Below, piece by piece: positions 46,345 through 54,483 of a stretch of 64,000 nucleotides of DNA; position 1 is the first letter of the stretch, and each line of letters begins with the position of its first letter. A program made the position numbers and the translations under genes. Below the pieces are notes generated by a model. That model had not been told where the DNA came from and did not search any database. It saw nothing but the letters and a program-made list of their open reading frames with translations. The DNA is from Novipirellula galeiformis (GTDB taxonomy: Bacteria; Planctomycetota; Planctomycetia; Pirellulales; Pirellulaceae), in contig NZ_SJPT01000003.1 in NCBI RefSeq assembly GCF_007860095.1, forward strand, positions 331,764 through 395,763, in the 5' to 3' direction.

Positions 46345-47493
46345 ATGCACCGCGTCGAATCTTCCAACAACGTCAACCTGCTTTTTGCCCAAGCAGACAC
46401 CTGGAACCGTCTGGCCTCGGGAGTGCCATTTCGTGAAACATTTTGGCTGAAACCGTGGTGGGATCGATTTGGCGACTCATCAGACGCCTATGTGCTGGTC
46501 GCTCGCAACGCGGCAGGCGAAATCCAAGGTTTGTTGCCGCTTTATCGAAAAGCGGGCTCGCCACGGACATTGTGCAACATGGGAGACAACAACGCGTGCA
46601 CCGATTTTGTCTCCATTTTGACTGACCCCATTCGCGATCCAGCCGAGTCGATTGCGATTGGCAACGCGATGGCCCGTTTCTTGTGCAAGCATGCCAACAG
46701 CGAAGCGGAGGGTTGGGATTTGATCGAAATCGATGGTGTGTCCGCCGACGATACGGTGATGCATCATTTTTCGAACGCACTCGGCAACGCCGGATCGATC
46801 GTGCATGCCCAATCACGGATGCACACTTGGTTTTTGAAGACCGAAGCCACGTGGGACGAAATGCTGAAAAGCTATAGCGGGCGAACACGCAAGAAAGTGA
46901 ATGGCTACCTGGCACGTCTCGCGAACACGCCCGGACTGCGAAAGGAGGTCGCGGAAACTCAAGAGCAACTCGACGAATTCCTCAATGCCATGATCGAACT
47001 CCACCAACGACGCTGGAACGCCGTGGGCGAACCGGGCACCTACGGCGACGCAAAACTGCGTGACTTCGTGATCCGTGTGGCCAACGAAATGTTCCAAGCC
47101 AAGCGTTTGTACCTGCCTGTGCTACGAATGGATGGACGCATTATTGGCGGTGAGCTGTGCTTTTTGAATGAGGATCGTTTGTATGTCTACAGCAACGGAT
47201 ACGATCTCGATGCAGCCGAACTCGAACCCGGTCGGATTTTGAGTACCGTTACGATCAAGCATGCCCATGACCAGCGTCTGCGTGGCATCGAATTCATGCG
47301 TGGCGACGAGCCATACAAGCAACGCAATGGAGCGGAGCCGACACAGCTACTTCAACTCCGCGTGGTCGCGCCACGATGGTGGGCCAAGGCTTGCCATAGT
47401 GCTTGGTCGGCACAATTTGAATTCAAACAATGGGTTCGCCGCCACACCGGGCGTGATCCAGCGAAGGTGATCGACATGACGCTGACTTCCTAA
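46345..47493 (+). CDS. CelD/FemAB-type GNAT acyltransferase
   Basis: A 382-residue protein of the BioF2-like/CelD group. Features are the FWLKPWWDRFGDSSDAYVLV start, a TWDEMLKSYSGRTRKKVNGY segment (SGRTRKKVN is typical), FLNAMIELHQRRWNA, and the second GNAT half with GGELCFLNEDRLYVYSNGYD and HDQRLRGIEFMRGDEPYKQR (about 310-329). Such proteins are thought to acylate sugars or peptides in exopolysaccharide or cell-envelope formation, but the substrate is not known. Cytoplasmic, with no membrane segments. It is divergent from the PQQ-propeller gene. Confidence 0.85.
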   Translation: MHRVESSNNVNLLFAQADTWNRLASGVPFRETFWLKPWWDRFGDSSDAYVLVARNAAGEIQGLLPLYRKAGSPRTLCNMGDNNACTDFVSILTDPIRDPAESIAIGNAMARFLCKHANSEAEGWDLIEIDGVSADDTVMHHFSNALGNAGSIVHAQSRMHTWFLKTEATWDEMLKSYSGRTRKKVNGYLARLANTPGLRKEVAETQEQLDEFLNAMIELHQRRWNAVGEPGTYGDAKLRDFVIRVANEMFQAKRLYLPVLRMDGRIIGGELCFLNEDRLYVYSNGYDLDAAELEPGRILSTVTIKHAHDQRLRGIEFMRGDEPYKQRNGAEPTQLLQLRVVAPRWWAKACHSAWSAQFEFKQWVRRHTGRDPAKVIDMTLTS

Positions 47494-47540
47494 ACACTCG
47501 ATTCACGATCGCGAGTGCCGTCATGTCGTCACGGCTTTGA

Positions 47541-49916
47541 CTACCTTTGGAGACTCGAGTACTGATCTCGCAGCGCATTATCCTTAGGCGGATTGGTTAG
47601 CAAAATGTAACGTGCACGTTGCTGTGCCTGCTGCACATCACCGAGTTGTTTGAGTGTCGTAATCGATTCTAACTTGGCTCGGTGCCAATCGTCGCTGCCC
47701 ACCGGCAATCCGGCTGCCCAACGATCCCACCACTCAATTGAAATCCGTTTTGCAGCGTCGTTGTCGCTTCTGCTAAGCAGGCTGGCTGCTTGCCGAACGA
47801 GATCTCTGGGCGCATCGGGCTCTCCTGCGAGTGCATTGATCGCGGTCGTCGCTTCCTTGATTCGCCCGAGCCAAACCAGACGTTCGGCATGCTCGAGAGA
47901 GTTTGCGGAGACCGGCGGCCAACTTTCGATTAGGGTCGCGATCGGAATTCGCAGCGTGGTGTCTTGGCGACCATCTTTCATCAGACGTGCGGCGGCCATT
48001 TCCAGCTTGTCCCCAGCGAGTTTTTGCAGCTCCGCCGCTGTGGCTCCCGAGATCCGGAATCGCAACAACGCTTCGCTCGGAGAAACCGTCGCCGCCGCGG
48101 AGGGGTCGATCGGCGGCAAATCGTCCAAGTCAACGCGGTCAAAAAAATACGTTGCGAGATGACGATAACGCTCCGCCACGCTGGGTTCGTCCATCGATTT
48201 TGCAAACGCGTGCTTTAGCCGGGGCATCATTTCAATGCGTGCGGCTTCGTCGCTTGATTGAAACGCATCTTCCCAAAGTTCAAAGGCGGTCTCGAAATCG
48301 TTCACCCCCAGCGTGGTCGCAACCTCCGCTGCATCGACGCGTCGTTGTTGCGCGGTGTATAGTTTGACCAGCCAATTCCCCGCTTGGTTCGCTTGCTCGC
48401 TGTCCGGCCAAGTGGTGATCGTGGTTTGCAGCATCGCTTCGAGTTCCGTGGCGGAAACCTTCGCTTGCGACTTCAGAATCGCAGCCTGCAAATGAGCCGC
48501 TGCGGCCCCGGAGCCCGACGGCTTCAACGTTGCCACCCCCGACAAGATGTCCGCTGCATCGCTCGGTTGCTTTGCGGCCACAAATGCGGCAGCCGATTCG
48601 AGCGAGCGTTTGATCGCACGGTCAGGAGTCGATTCGGCCATCGCCGCACTCGCGAGCAATTGAGCCGCACGAACGGGGTTGCCATCACGCAGGTATTGTC
48701 GCCCTTGGGCGGCCACGATCCCGGGATCCATGCGCAAAGGGGATTCGCCGCTAGAGGCATGGCTCGGTGCGGATCGCAACACGTCAATCGCAATCGTTTC
48801 GGCGCGGCGACGGCCATACGCTCCGTGGCGTTTGCCGATCATTTCCATCCAATCCCCGCCCTGGTTTCGATCGTCAGCATCGCGAAGCAGGAGCGACTCG
48901 AGGCGAACCAAATCCATGTCAATTGAGAGCGGAGCCTGCGAAGGAGATGGCTGGTAAAACGCATCGAGTTTCCGAAAAGCTTCATCGTGACGGTCGCTGC
49001 GCAGGTCGATCAGAATGTCTAACGCACGCATGCGAAGATCCGACGCCACGGGAACTTCGCTGACGAGTTGGTTGAATTCACGGCGTGCACGATCAAAGTC
49101 CTCGCTGCGCAAAAGCGTAATCACGCGAAGCCGTTCGACTTCGTTGCGGGCTTGGCATTCGCTCGGCAACTGTGTCAGCGCCTCGTCGGCGGCTTGCAAC
49201 GCCGCCGTCGAGGCCGCCAAGCGGTCGTCGCTACCACGCGGAAACAGCTCGGTCCCCATCAACTTCACACGCACAAGATCGACCTGGGTTTGCTGAGCCA
49301 AACGAGCCAAATCGCTTCCCATGGCCGCGGCCTCAGGCGTGGTGGGGGAGCGTGAGTCGAGCCGCGTTTTTGCTTCGAAGGTCGTCGTCGCGAGCGTTTC
49401 CAGTACCGAGGCCGCGGCCGTCAATCGGCGAAGCGCTCGCTCAGTGCGTTGTTCGTCAGCGGGATGGATCATCACCGCCAACAAATCGTGTTCGGCGGCG
49501 GCCGTTTCCACCCCAATCAACTGCGATTGAAGAAACAAGGCTCGCGGATGTTCAGGATACGAATCAAGTAATTCGCGAATCGGTTTTTGGGCGGCGAGTA
49601 TTTCTTGGTCCGAAAAGTCTTCACGCGTTCGTCGCTGGGCGGTTTCCAGCTCGCAATACCAAAGCGTCCAACGCGCGTATGCGTCGCTCATCGGCGAGGT
49701 TGATTCGAGCCCGCGGAGGATTAGGTTTTCCGCGACATCGAACTCCGTTCGGCGAATCAACTCGGCGATCAAATCCGCATCTCGATCATTGCTGGTCCTG
49801 CCGACCGCGGTGGGCTGGGCCGCGGAGGATTGGGCAAGCACCAAGCCGCACGGCAAGAACAGCGTGAATACGATTGCAATCAAGAATCGAGCGCAGGATG
49901 CGGGCATGGTAATCAT
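47541..49916 (-). CDS. exported TPR-like repeat protein downstream of two exbD genes
   Basis: A 791-residue product with a signal peptide (about 8-30; FLIAIVFTLFLPCGLVLAQS). The remainder is almost wholly alpha-helical, with segments such as DLIAELIRRTEFDVAENLIL and AAQGRQYLRDGNPVRAAQLL that look like tetratricopeptide-type repeats. The C-terminus YILLTNPPKDNALRDQYSSL is also helical. It starts 4 bases inside the end of the second exbD-like gene and is therefore translationally coupled to it. A role with the ExbD proteins in an envelope machine is likely but the details are inference. Confidence 0.68.
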   Translation of the reverse strand: MITMPASCARFLIAIVFTLFLPCGLVLAQSSAAQPTAVGRTSNDRDADLIAELIRRTEFDVAENLILRGLESTSPMSDAYARWTLWYCELETAQRRTREDFSDQEILAAQKPIRELLDSYPEHPRALFLQSQLIGVETAAAEHDLLAVMIHPADEQRTERALRRLTAAASVLETLATTTFEAKTRLDSRSPTTPEAAAMGSDLARLAQQTQVDLVRVKLMGTELFPRGSDDRLAASTAALQAADEALTQLPSECQARNEVERLRVITLLRSEDFDRARREFNQLVSEVPVASDLRMRALDILIDLRSDRHDEAFRKLDAFYQPSPSQAPLSIDMDLVRLESLLLRDADDRNQGGDWMEMIGKRHGAYGRRRAETIAIDVLRSAPSHASSGESPLRMDPGIVAAQGRQYLRDGNPVRAAQLLASAAMAESTPDRAIKRSLESAAAFVAAKQPSDAADILSGVATLKPSGSGAAAAHLQAAILKSQAKVSATELEAMLQTTITTWPDSEQANQAGNWLVKLYTAQQRRVDAAEVATTLGVNDFETAFELWEDAFQSSDEAARIEMMPRLKHAFAKSMDEPSVAERYRHLATYFFDRVDLDDLPPIDPSAAATVSPSEALLRFRISGATAAELQKLAGDKLEMAAARLMKDGRQDTTLRIPIATLIESWPPVSANSLEHAERLVWLGRIKEATTAINALAGEPDAPRDLVRQAASLLSRSDNDAAKRISIEWWDRWAAGLPVGSDDWHRAKLESITTLKQLGDVQQAQQRARYILLTNPPKDNALRDQYSSLQR

Positions 49917-50359
49917 TCGGCGTTCGCAGCGAATAGAACTCGATCGGCGCCCGCAACTCGGGCGATATCATAAACCAGAATCGCTTCGGCAATCGCGATG
50001 TTGGGCTCGGGGTCGACAATCACCGGCGGCTGAACGCCCAGCTTCAAAATCTCTTTTAATCGACTCTCCAGCTCGCCAGTATCGCGTACCGGTTGTCCAT
50101 TCAATTCGATCACATGGCCGCCTTCTCTCGCGATCATGCGAACGATGAGCTCATCAAAAATCTCGATAGGTGGCGCATCAGCCGGATCGTCGCGGGTGCC
50201 TATCGTGGGGGGCTGAGCGACTGCGCTAGGGAGGTCGAATTCAGGCTGTTCAAAGCTGCTCGTCCAAACAAAAAACACCAGCAGCAGAAAGACGACATCA
50301 ATCATCGGCGTCATTTCGACATCCAACGAGCCCTGAGAGCGTCGTAACGGAACCTTCAT
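49913..50359 (-). CDS. exbD: ExbD/TolR-type biopolymer transport protein
   Basis: A 148-residue protein: short cytoplasmic start (SQGSLDVEMTPMID), one membrane helix (about 14-36; MIDVVFLLLVFFVWTSS) with the conserved Asp that is essential for proton-driven TolR/ExbD/MotB function, and a periplasmic domain of about 110 residues. The stop of the preceding exbD is fused to its ATG (TAATG). It ends overlapping the TPR-like gene by 4 bases. No ExbB/TolQ partner is in this operon. Confidence 0.9.
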   Translation of the reverse strand: MKVPLRRSQGSLDVEMTPMIDVVFLLLVFFVWTSSFEQPEFDLPSAVAQPPTIGTRDDPADAPPIEIFDELIVRMIAREGGHVIELNGQPVRDTGELESRLKEILKLGVQPPVIVDPEPNIAIAEAILVYDIARVAGADRVLFAANAE

Positions 50360-50778
50360 TATTGGTTAGCCTCGCGAACCGAGATCGTGACATCATGGAT
50401 CCCAACGAGTGCGGCTTCGCGTAGGATCGGTTCGATGTACTGGTAGACAACCGAACCGTCGGTTCGCAATCTTAGCGACGCATTGGCGCCGCTGCGGCCA
50501 ACGTGATCGAGCAGGATCGCCTGCAATTGATCGGCGGCGATGATGTCTCCCGAGATCCGGTAGTTCGATTCAGCATCGACCGTGACGGTCAACGCAACGC
50601 GATCGGGGGAGGCGGGTAGAAAGGTGCTTGCGATCGGTAAATCGACCGGCAAATAGTTCTCCTGCCGAGCGAGGTGGCTCGAGACCAAGAAAAAAATGAT
50701 CAGCAAAAAGACAACGTCGATCATCGGCGTCATGTTCGCACCGACCGGGGAGACGTTGTTAGGATTGGGAACTCGCAT
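50359..50778 (-). CDS. exbD: ExbD/TolR-type biopolymer transport protein
   Basis: A 139-residue protein with the segment VGANMTPMIDVVFLLIIFFL (about 13-32), which contains the conserved membrane Asp, and a periplasmic domain with SLRLRTDGSVVYQYIEPILR and a terminal ALVGIHDVTISVREANQ, typical of ExbD. The ATG at 50778 is preferred over a TTG three codons upstream. It is the first gene of a tight operon with a second exbD and the TPR-like gene. Its 5' end is 73 bases from the divergent methyltransferase. Confidence 0.92.
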   Translation of the reverse strand: MRVPNPNNVSPVGANMTPMIDVVFLLIIFFLVSSHLARQENYLPVDLPIASTFLPASPDRVALTVTVDAESNYRISGDIIAADQLQAILLDHVGRSGANASLRLRTDGSVVYQYIEPILREAALVGIHDVTISVREANQ

Positions 50779-50851
50779 AGCCGTCAATGTAGCGAAGTTG
50801 TGTTGGAAAAATAATACGGCCTTTCACGTTCCCAATGAGGTGCGATACGCT

Positions 50852-51439
50852 ATGATGATGAAAGACACGCTCACTTTTTTGAAAAACTTCCTTCGTCATC
50901 CGACCCAAGTCGGGGCAATCGTGCCGAGTAGCGCCGGTTTGGTTTCCGCGATGGTCGATTGGTTCGATTGGGATTCGGCACGCAATGTCGTCGAGTTCGG
51001 ACCGGGGACAGGCGTTTTCACCGAAGGAATCATCGATCGATTGCATCCCGATGCAAAGTTTTTTGCGATCGAACGCTCCGCGGAATTGGTCGCAGCGACC
51101 CGCCAGCGTTGTCCCACCGCGACCGTTTACGAAGACAGTGTGACGAACGTGGTCGAGCTCTGCCGACGCGAATCAATGCCCCATGTCGATGCAGTGATTT
51201 GTGGGCTGCCGTGGGCATCGTTCTCCGAATCATTGCAAGCCGAGATCATGGACTCGATGCTGGAGGTGTTACGACCGGGGGGCCAATTTGCCACCTTTGC
51301 GTATTGGCAAGGCTTGGCACTGCCAGCGGGGCAACGGTTTTCACGTCGCTTGAAGCAAACCTTCCCCGAGGTGGGGCGAAGTCACACGGTGTGGCGAAAT
51401 TTGCCGCCAGCGTTCGTGTATCGATGCAGCCGAACGTGA
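50852..51439 (+). CDS. PmtA-like class I SAM-dependent methyltransferase
   Basis: A 195-residue protein. The start (MMMKDTLTFLKNFLRHPTQV), then GAIVPSSAGLVSAMVDWF and VVEFGPGTGVFTEGIIDRLH resemble bacterial phospholipid N-methyltransferases of the PmtA group. Motif I is EFGPGTGVF and the acidic loop FFAIERS binds SAM. A post-motif II AVICGLPWASF replaces the NLPY of DNA/RNA methyltransferases. It would methylate phosphatidylethanolamine or act on a related substrate. An upstream frame (50696) overlaps the exbD gene on the other strand and lacks family sequence, so the ATG at 50852 is used (ATGATGATG). Confidence 0.83.
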   Translation: MMMKDTLTFLKNFLRHPTQVGAIVPSSAGLVSAMVDWFDWDSARNVVEFGPGTGVFTEGIIDRLHPDAKFFAIERSAELVAATRQRCPTATVYEDSVTNVVELCRRESMPHVDAVICGLPWASFSESLQAEIMDSMLEVLRPGGQFATFAYWQGLALPAGQRFSRRLKQTFPEVGRSHTVWRNLPPAFVYRCSRT

Positions 51440-51482
51440 GTAGAAAAAAGCCCAAGCGATCCACGGACGGGGCGAGCTCGCT

Positions 51483-51542
51483 GGGCTAACCGACGATGGG
51501 CTAACCGACGATGGGCTAACCGACGATGGGCTAGCCGACGAT
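51483..51542. repeat. 15-bp tandem repeat, four copies
   Basis: Four copies of GGGCTAACCGACGAT, the last with one change (CTAGCC). The last copy overlaps the 3' end and stop codon of the small membrane protein gene at 51531, so its C-terminus HQIVG is partly repeat-encoded. Confidence 0.88.
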
Positions 51543-51857
51543 CTGGTGGTAGCTCCATCTACAAATTTGCCATGCCGCATAGATCAACAGCGCGGTGTAG
51601 AGCGAAACGATCAGAGCCCAGAAATAACGCTCGACATTCGAAAATGCCTTGTTCATCCACAGCAAAGGAATCCCCAACGCTCCGGTGACCAAGAACAGCG
51701 TTGCCAGCACTGCACCACGACTTTGCAATAAACGACGTTGCTGAAAAGGGGGCGTTGCCGCTGGTGACGGGGGCACCGGGACATCGCCGGCCGCCGATGG
51801 CGATGCGGAAAGCTTGGCTTCGATTGGCGACTCATCCTGGTCGGCATGCGGGTTCAT
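51531..51857 (-). CDS. small two-helix membrane protein coupled to a pseudokinase
   Basis: A 108-residue protein. A Pro/Ala/Ser-rich N-terminal half (1-45) is followed by two hydrophobic helices (about 48-66, GAVLATLFLVTGALGIPLLW; and 75-99, FWALIVSLYTALLIYAAWQI). It carries no known motif. Its ATG overlaps the stop of the upstream pseudokinase by 4 bases, which points to coordinated expression and possible interaction at the membrane. Confidence 0.7.
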   Translation of the reverse strand: MNPHADQDESPIEAKLSASPSAAGDVPVPPSPAATPPFQQRRLLQSRGAVLATLFLVTGALGIPLLWMNKAFSNVERYFWALIVSLYTALLIYAAWQICRWSYHQIVG

Positions 51858-53656
51858 TGCGAAACTTCGGGCGTGGTGGAGGCAGGTAAATTCTCTACAG
51901 GTGCATTCGCAACAGGTGCATTCGCAACAGGTGCATTCGCAACAGGTGCATTCGCAACAGGTGCATTCGCAACGGGGGCATTCGCAACGGGGGCATTGCT
52001 GTCACTCAAACGTTGTTGAGCCTTCAGCACCAACGGTCCTACGTTGCTATTGCTCGCATACAACTCAATGATTGAGTACCAGATTTGCCGTGCGGCGACC
52101 ACATTGCCGCGGCGGTGTTCTCGCTCCGCTTCATCGAGTTTTTCTTGCAGGATGATTGCGGCTTCGTCCTTGATCAAGGAGCGATTTTCAATCTGAGCGA
52201 TTTGGCGTCTGGCAAGATTGACGAACGGACGATATTTGGGATCGTCGCCGAGCAAGGTTTCCATGCTGCGGTATTTGTCCAACGCCGTCGAGGTGTCACC
52301 GAAACGTTCAAATTGCTCCGCTTCGGCATACAATCGCTCCCCTTCGTTTTTGATCGCTAGGTTACGCTTTAACTTGACCGCTAAGGCGTGCTCGGCCTGC
52401 ATCATTTCAATCCGATCGACCTGTTCTTCGGCCCAAGCGGCATGTTCGCCGTCGGGGAATTGAGCGATCATCGGGCGCAGGTAGTTGTTCTTCGCTTGAT
52501 TCATGGACGTTTGAGTTTCTTGCGAAAGGAGCGTTTCGGCGCGTTTTCGCATTTGATCTTCGTTGAGCGGCCAAGCGACATAGCCGAGCATCAACAACAT
52601 GGCGACGAGAACGCCAATCAAAACCCACGACTTGTCATGCCAAAGAGTGGCATCGGGGTGCGATTCTTTGTCGACATCAACCAATTCACGACCGAGCAAC
52701 GTGCGCGCCTCGTCTCGCTCTTTTTGGTCGGTCACGCTCAACGGACTGAATCCCGAGGAAGCATGCTCGGCAACGCCCGCGCGTGACATCGATCGACGTC
52801 GCACCTCGGCAAGGGCGAGCTGAACCGCGGGGGCGCCAAACGGACGTGCCGACGGATCTTTTTCGAGCAGTTGAGTGATTAGCTTGTCAAACCAAACCGG
52901 ACAATCCATCACCAAGGATGCAGCGGACGCAGGAATTTGTTCTCGAACATTTCGCGTCACTTCTTCGACCGTATCGCCCTGGACCGGAGGGCGTCCGGTG
53001 ATGGCGAAATAGAGCGTCGCCCCCAACGAATACAAATCGGACCGGTGGGTGATCGATGTCGGATCGTCGATCAGTTCTGGAGGACGAAAGGCAATTTCGT
53101 GAAGCGTGGGCGGACGCGATGTCTTGAAGTGCGACTGGAATCGATCGGTACGAACATCAACGAGCAGCGGGCTGAGCCCGGCGTAAACAATCTTGTCGGG
53201 GGCAAGGGCCCCGTAGGTGATCCCTTTCTCGTGCAGATAACACAGGGCCGCAATGATCGGCTCGGCAAACTCAAGCACCGATTCCCACGGCAAACGGCCA
53301 CGTCTCTCTAATTGTGCGGCCAACGTTTCCCCTTCGACCAACTCATAAGCAAGGTACGCGTCCTTGTCTTCGAAGCCACCGCCGTAGCAGCGAGCGATCG
53401 CCGGGTTTTGCAGCGTTTTGAGCGTTTCCCACTCGGCCGCGAATTGAGTGCGTGCCTCAGGGGTCGCCCCAAACGGGGACGAAAAGACCTTGACGGCAAC
53501 GGCCTTCTTCAATTGCACGTGAATGGCACGCCACACCGAACTCTGCGACGGATGGTCGCCGAGTTTGGTTTCGATGGCTAAAGGTCCAAGTCGACTGCGG
53601 GGCATGGTGACGGAGTGGGGAGAACCGAGGAGAAGAGGGGGGACAGGCGATGACAT
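51854..53656 (-). CDS. Hanks-type pseudokinase with membrane helix and repeat tail
   Basis: A 600-residue protein with a kinase-like domain (about 22-290). The catalytic signatures are altered: the Gly-rich loop reads KLGDHPSQSS, HRD is replaced by Y148-G-A, and DFG by D167-V-R. The ATP-contacting Lys56 (AVKVF), the APE-like FRPPEL and HRSDLYSLGATLYF remain. The protein should therefore bind without phosphorylating. A membrane helix is at about 345-367 (VLIGVLVAMLLMLGYVAW). The long helical C-terminal region contains a TPR-like part and seven NAPVA/NAPVE repeats near the end. It is translationally coupled to a small membrane protein. Confidence 0.85.
   Translation of the reverse strand: MSSPVPPLLLGSPHSVTMPRSRLGPLAIETKLGDHPSQSSVWRAIHVQLKKAVAVKVFSSPFGATPEARTQFAAEWETLKTLQNPAIARCYGGGFEDKDAYLAYELVEGETLAAQLERRGRLPWESVLEFAEPIIAALCYLHEKGITYGALAPDKIVYAGLSPLLVDVRTDRFQSHFKTSRPPTLHEIAFRPPELIDDPTSITHRSDLYSLGATLYFAITGRPPVQGDTVEEVTRNVREQIPASAASLVMDCPVWFDKLITQLLEKDPSARPFGAPAVQLALAEVRRRSMSRAGVAEHASSGFSPLSVTDQKERDEARTLLGRELVDVDKESHPDATLWHDKSWVLIGVLVAMLLMLGYVAWPLNEDQMRKRAETLLSQETQTSMNQAKNNYLRPMIAQFPDGEHAAWAEEQVDRIEMMQAEHALAVKLKRNLAIKNEGERLYAEAEQFERFGDTSTALDKYRSMETLLGDDPKYRPFVNLARRQIAQIENRSLIKDEAAIILQEKLDEAEREHRRGNVVAARQIWYSIIELYASNSNVGPLVLKAQQRLSDSNAPVANAPVANAPVANAPVANAPVANAPVANAPVENLPASTTPEVSQ
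51903..51997 (-). repeat. 15-bp coding repeat, NAPVA units
   Basis: Seven in-frame copies of a 15-bp unit (plus strand GCATTCGCAACAGGT type) encode NAPVA, the last being NAPVE, near the C-terminus of the pseudokinase. The copies are nearly identical, so recent expansion is likely. Confidence 0.9.
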
Positions 53657-53718
53657 TGGCCGCGTCCGCCGGGGTAGGATTCTCCCCAGTGCGGTAGGCT
53701 GCCTTCGCTAAAGCTCAC

Positions 53719-54249
53719 TTAGGTTGCATCAATTTGGTCTTTCAAGTGTGCAAAGAAGATCGCCTTGTCGGCATTGTATCGCTCGAGGTCCCCTTCGCCA
53801 CGCCGCCATCGCTTCACTTTTGCGGCTTCAAAATCGACCGCTGATTCGGCATTTTGACGCAGATAATCGCGAATGGAAACCGCCTCAACCCAAGCGGGAC
53901 TCATCGCCATCATTAAATAGACGCAGTGGGTCGGGTCAGGGGGGTCAGGGGTAACATAACGAGGTTTGCATAGCGTGATACAGGATCCTGCCCACAATGG
54001 CGATGCGACTCGGCGGTAATTCAGTCCTTCGATCAACAATGCGGCACGCTCCATCATATCGGCTTCGCTCACCCCTGCGAGCAAATCGAGGGTCGGACGG
54101 GCGATGAGCCCCGAAATCGCGGTGCTGCCGATATGAACGACATCGACCACCCGCCCTTCACATGATTGCAGGATGCTACTTCGTGTTTGCTCGAATTCTT
54201 GACGCCATCGTGGATCAAAGTGCATCAAGCGAACGGGATTGGTTTCCAT
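53719..54249 (-). CDS. GrpB family protein (UPF0157)
   Basis: A 176-residue nucleotidyltransferase-fold protein. The signature VVDVVHIGSTAISGLIARPT (about 35-54) followed by LDLLAGV corresponds to the H-I-G-S-T-x-x-x-G-L-x-A-K-P-x-I-D motif of GrpB proteins, with Arg in place of Lys. DYLRQNAESAVDFEAAKVKR near the C-terminus is typical. The family is related to minimal nucleotidyltransferases, and its substrate is unknown. It is cytoplasmic, single gene, and starts at ATG 54249. Upstream lies a perfect palindrome. Confidence 0.88.
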   Translation of the reverse strand: METNPVRLMHFDPRWRQEFEQTRSSILQSCEGRVVDVVHIGSTAISGLIARPTLDLLAGVSEADMMERAALLIEGLNYRRVASPLWAGSCITLCKPRYVTPDPPDPTHCVYLMMAMSPAWVEAVSIRDYLRQNAESAVDFEAAKVKRWRRGEGDLERYNADKAIFFAHLKDQIDAT

Positions 54250-54359
54250 CGGAAAAATGTCTTGAGGCCTCGCGAGAGAATCAGGTGGATCACTTGAATG
54301 TAACCGAAGTCGGCACGTTTTGGAGCTAGCGTGTCAATCCAGGCCCCGTCGAGTTCGCC

Positions 54360-54385
54360 GACGCGTGCGATCGATCGCACGCGTC
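54360..54385. promoter_or_regulatory. 26-bp perfect palindrome
   Basis: A perfect palindrome with half-site GACGCGTGCGATC. It lies about 110 bases before the GrpB-family start and 22 bases from the terminator at 54407-54445. No T-run follows. It may be a protein-binding operator or a cruciform site. Confidence 0.55.
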
Positions 54386-54406
54386 AGCAACCCAATAGCG
54401 GCTTGC

Positions 54407-54445
54407 AAAAAAACCGGGCCAACGAATTTCTCGTTGGCCCGGTTT
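54407..54445 (-). terminator. intrinsic terminator of the SHD1 protein gene
   Basis: A perfect 15-bp stem (AAACCGGGCCAACGA at 54411-54425 and its complement at 54431-54445) with a 5-base loop. On the minus strand it is followed by a T-rich run (the A-run at 54407-54413 on the plus strand), as expected for a terminator of the minus-strand gene ending at 54484. Confidence 0.88.
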
Positions 54446-54483
54446 GCGATTTCAGAACGAGGCTTGCACACCCAAGCGACGCA

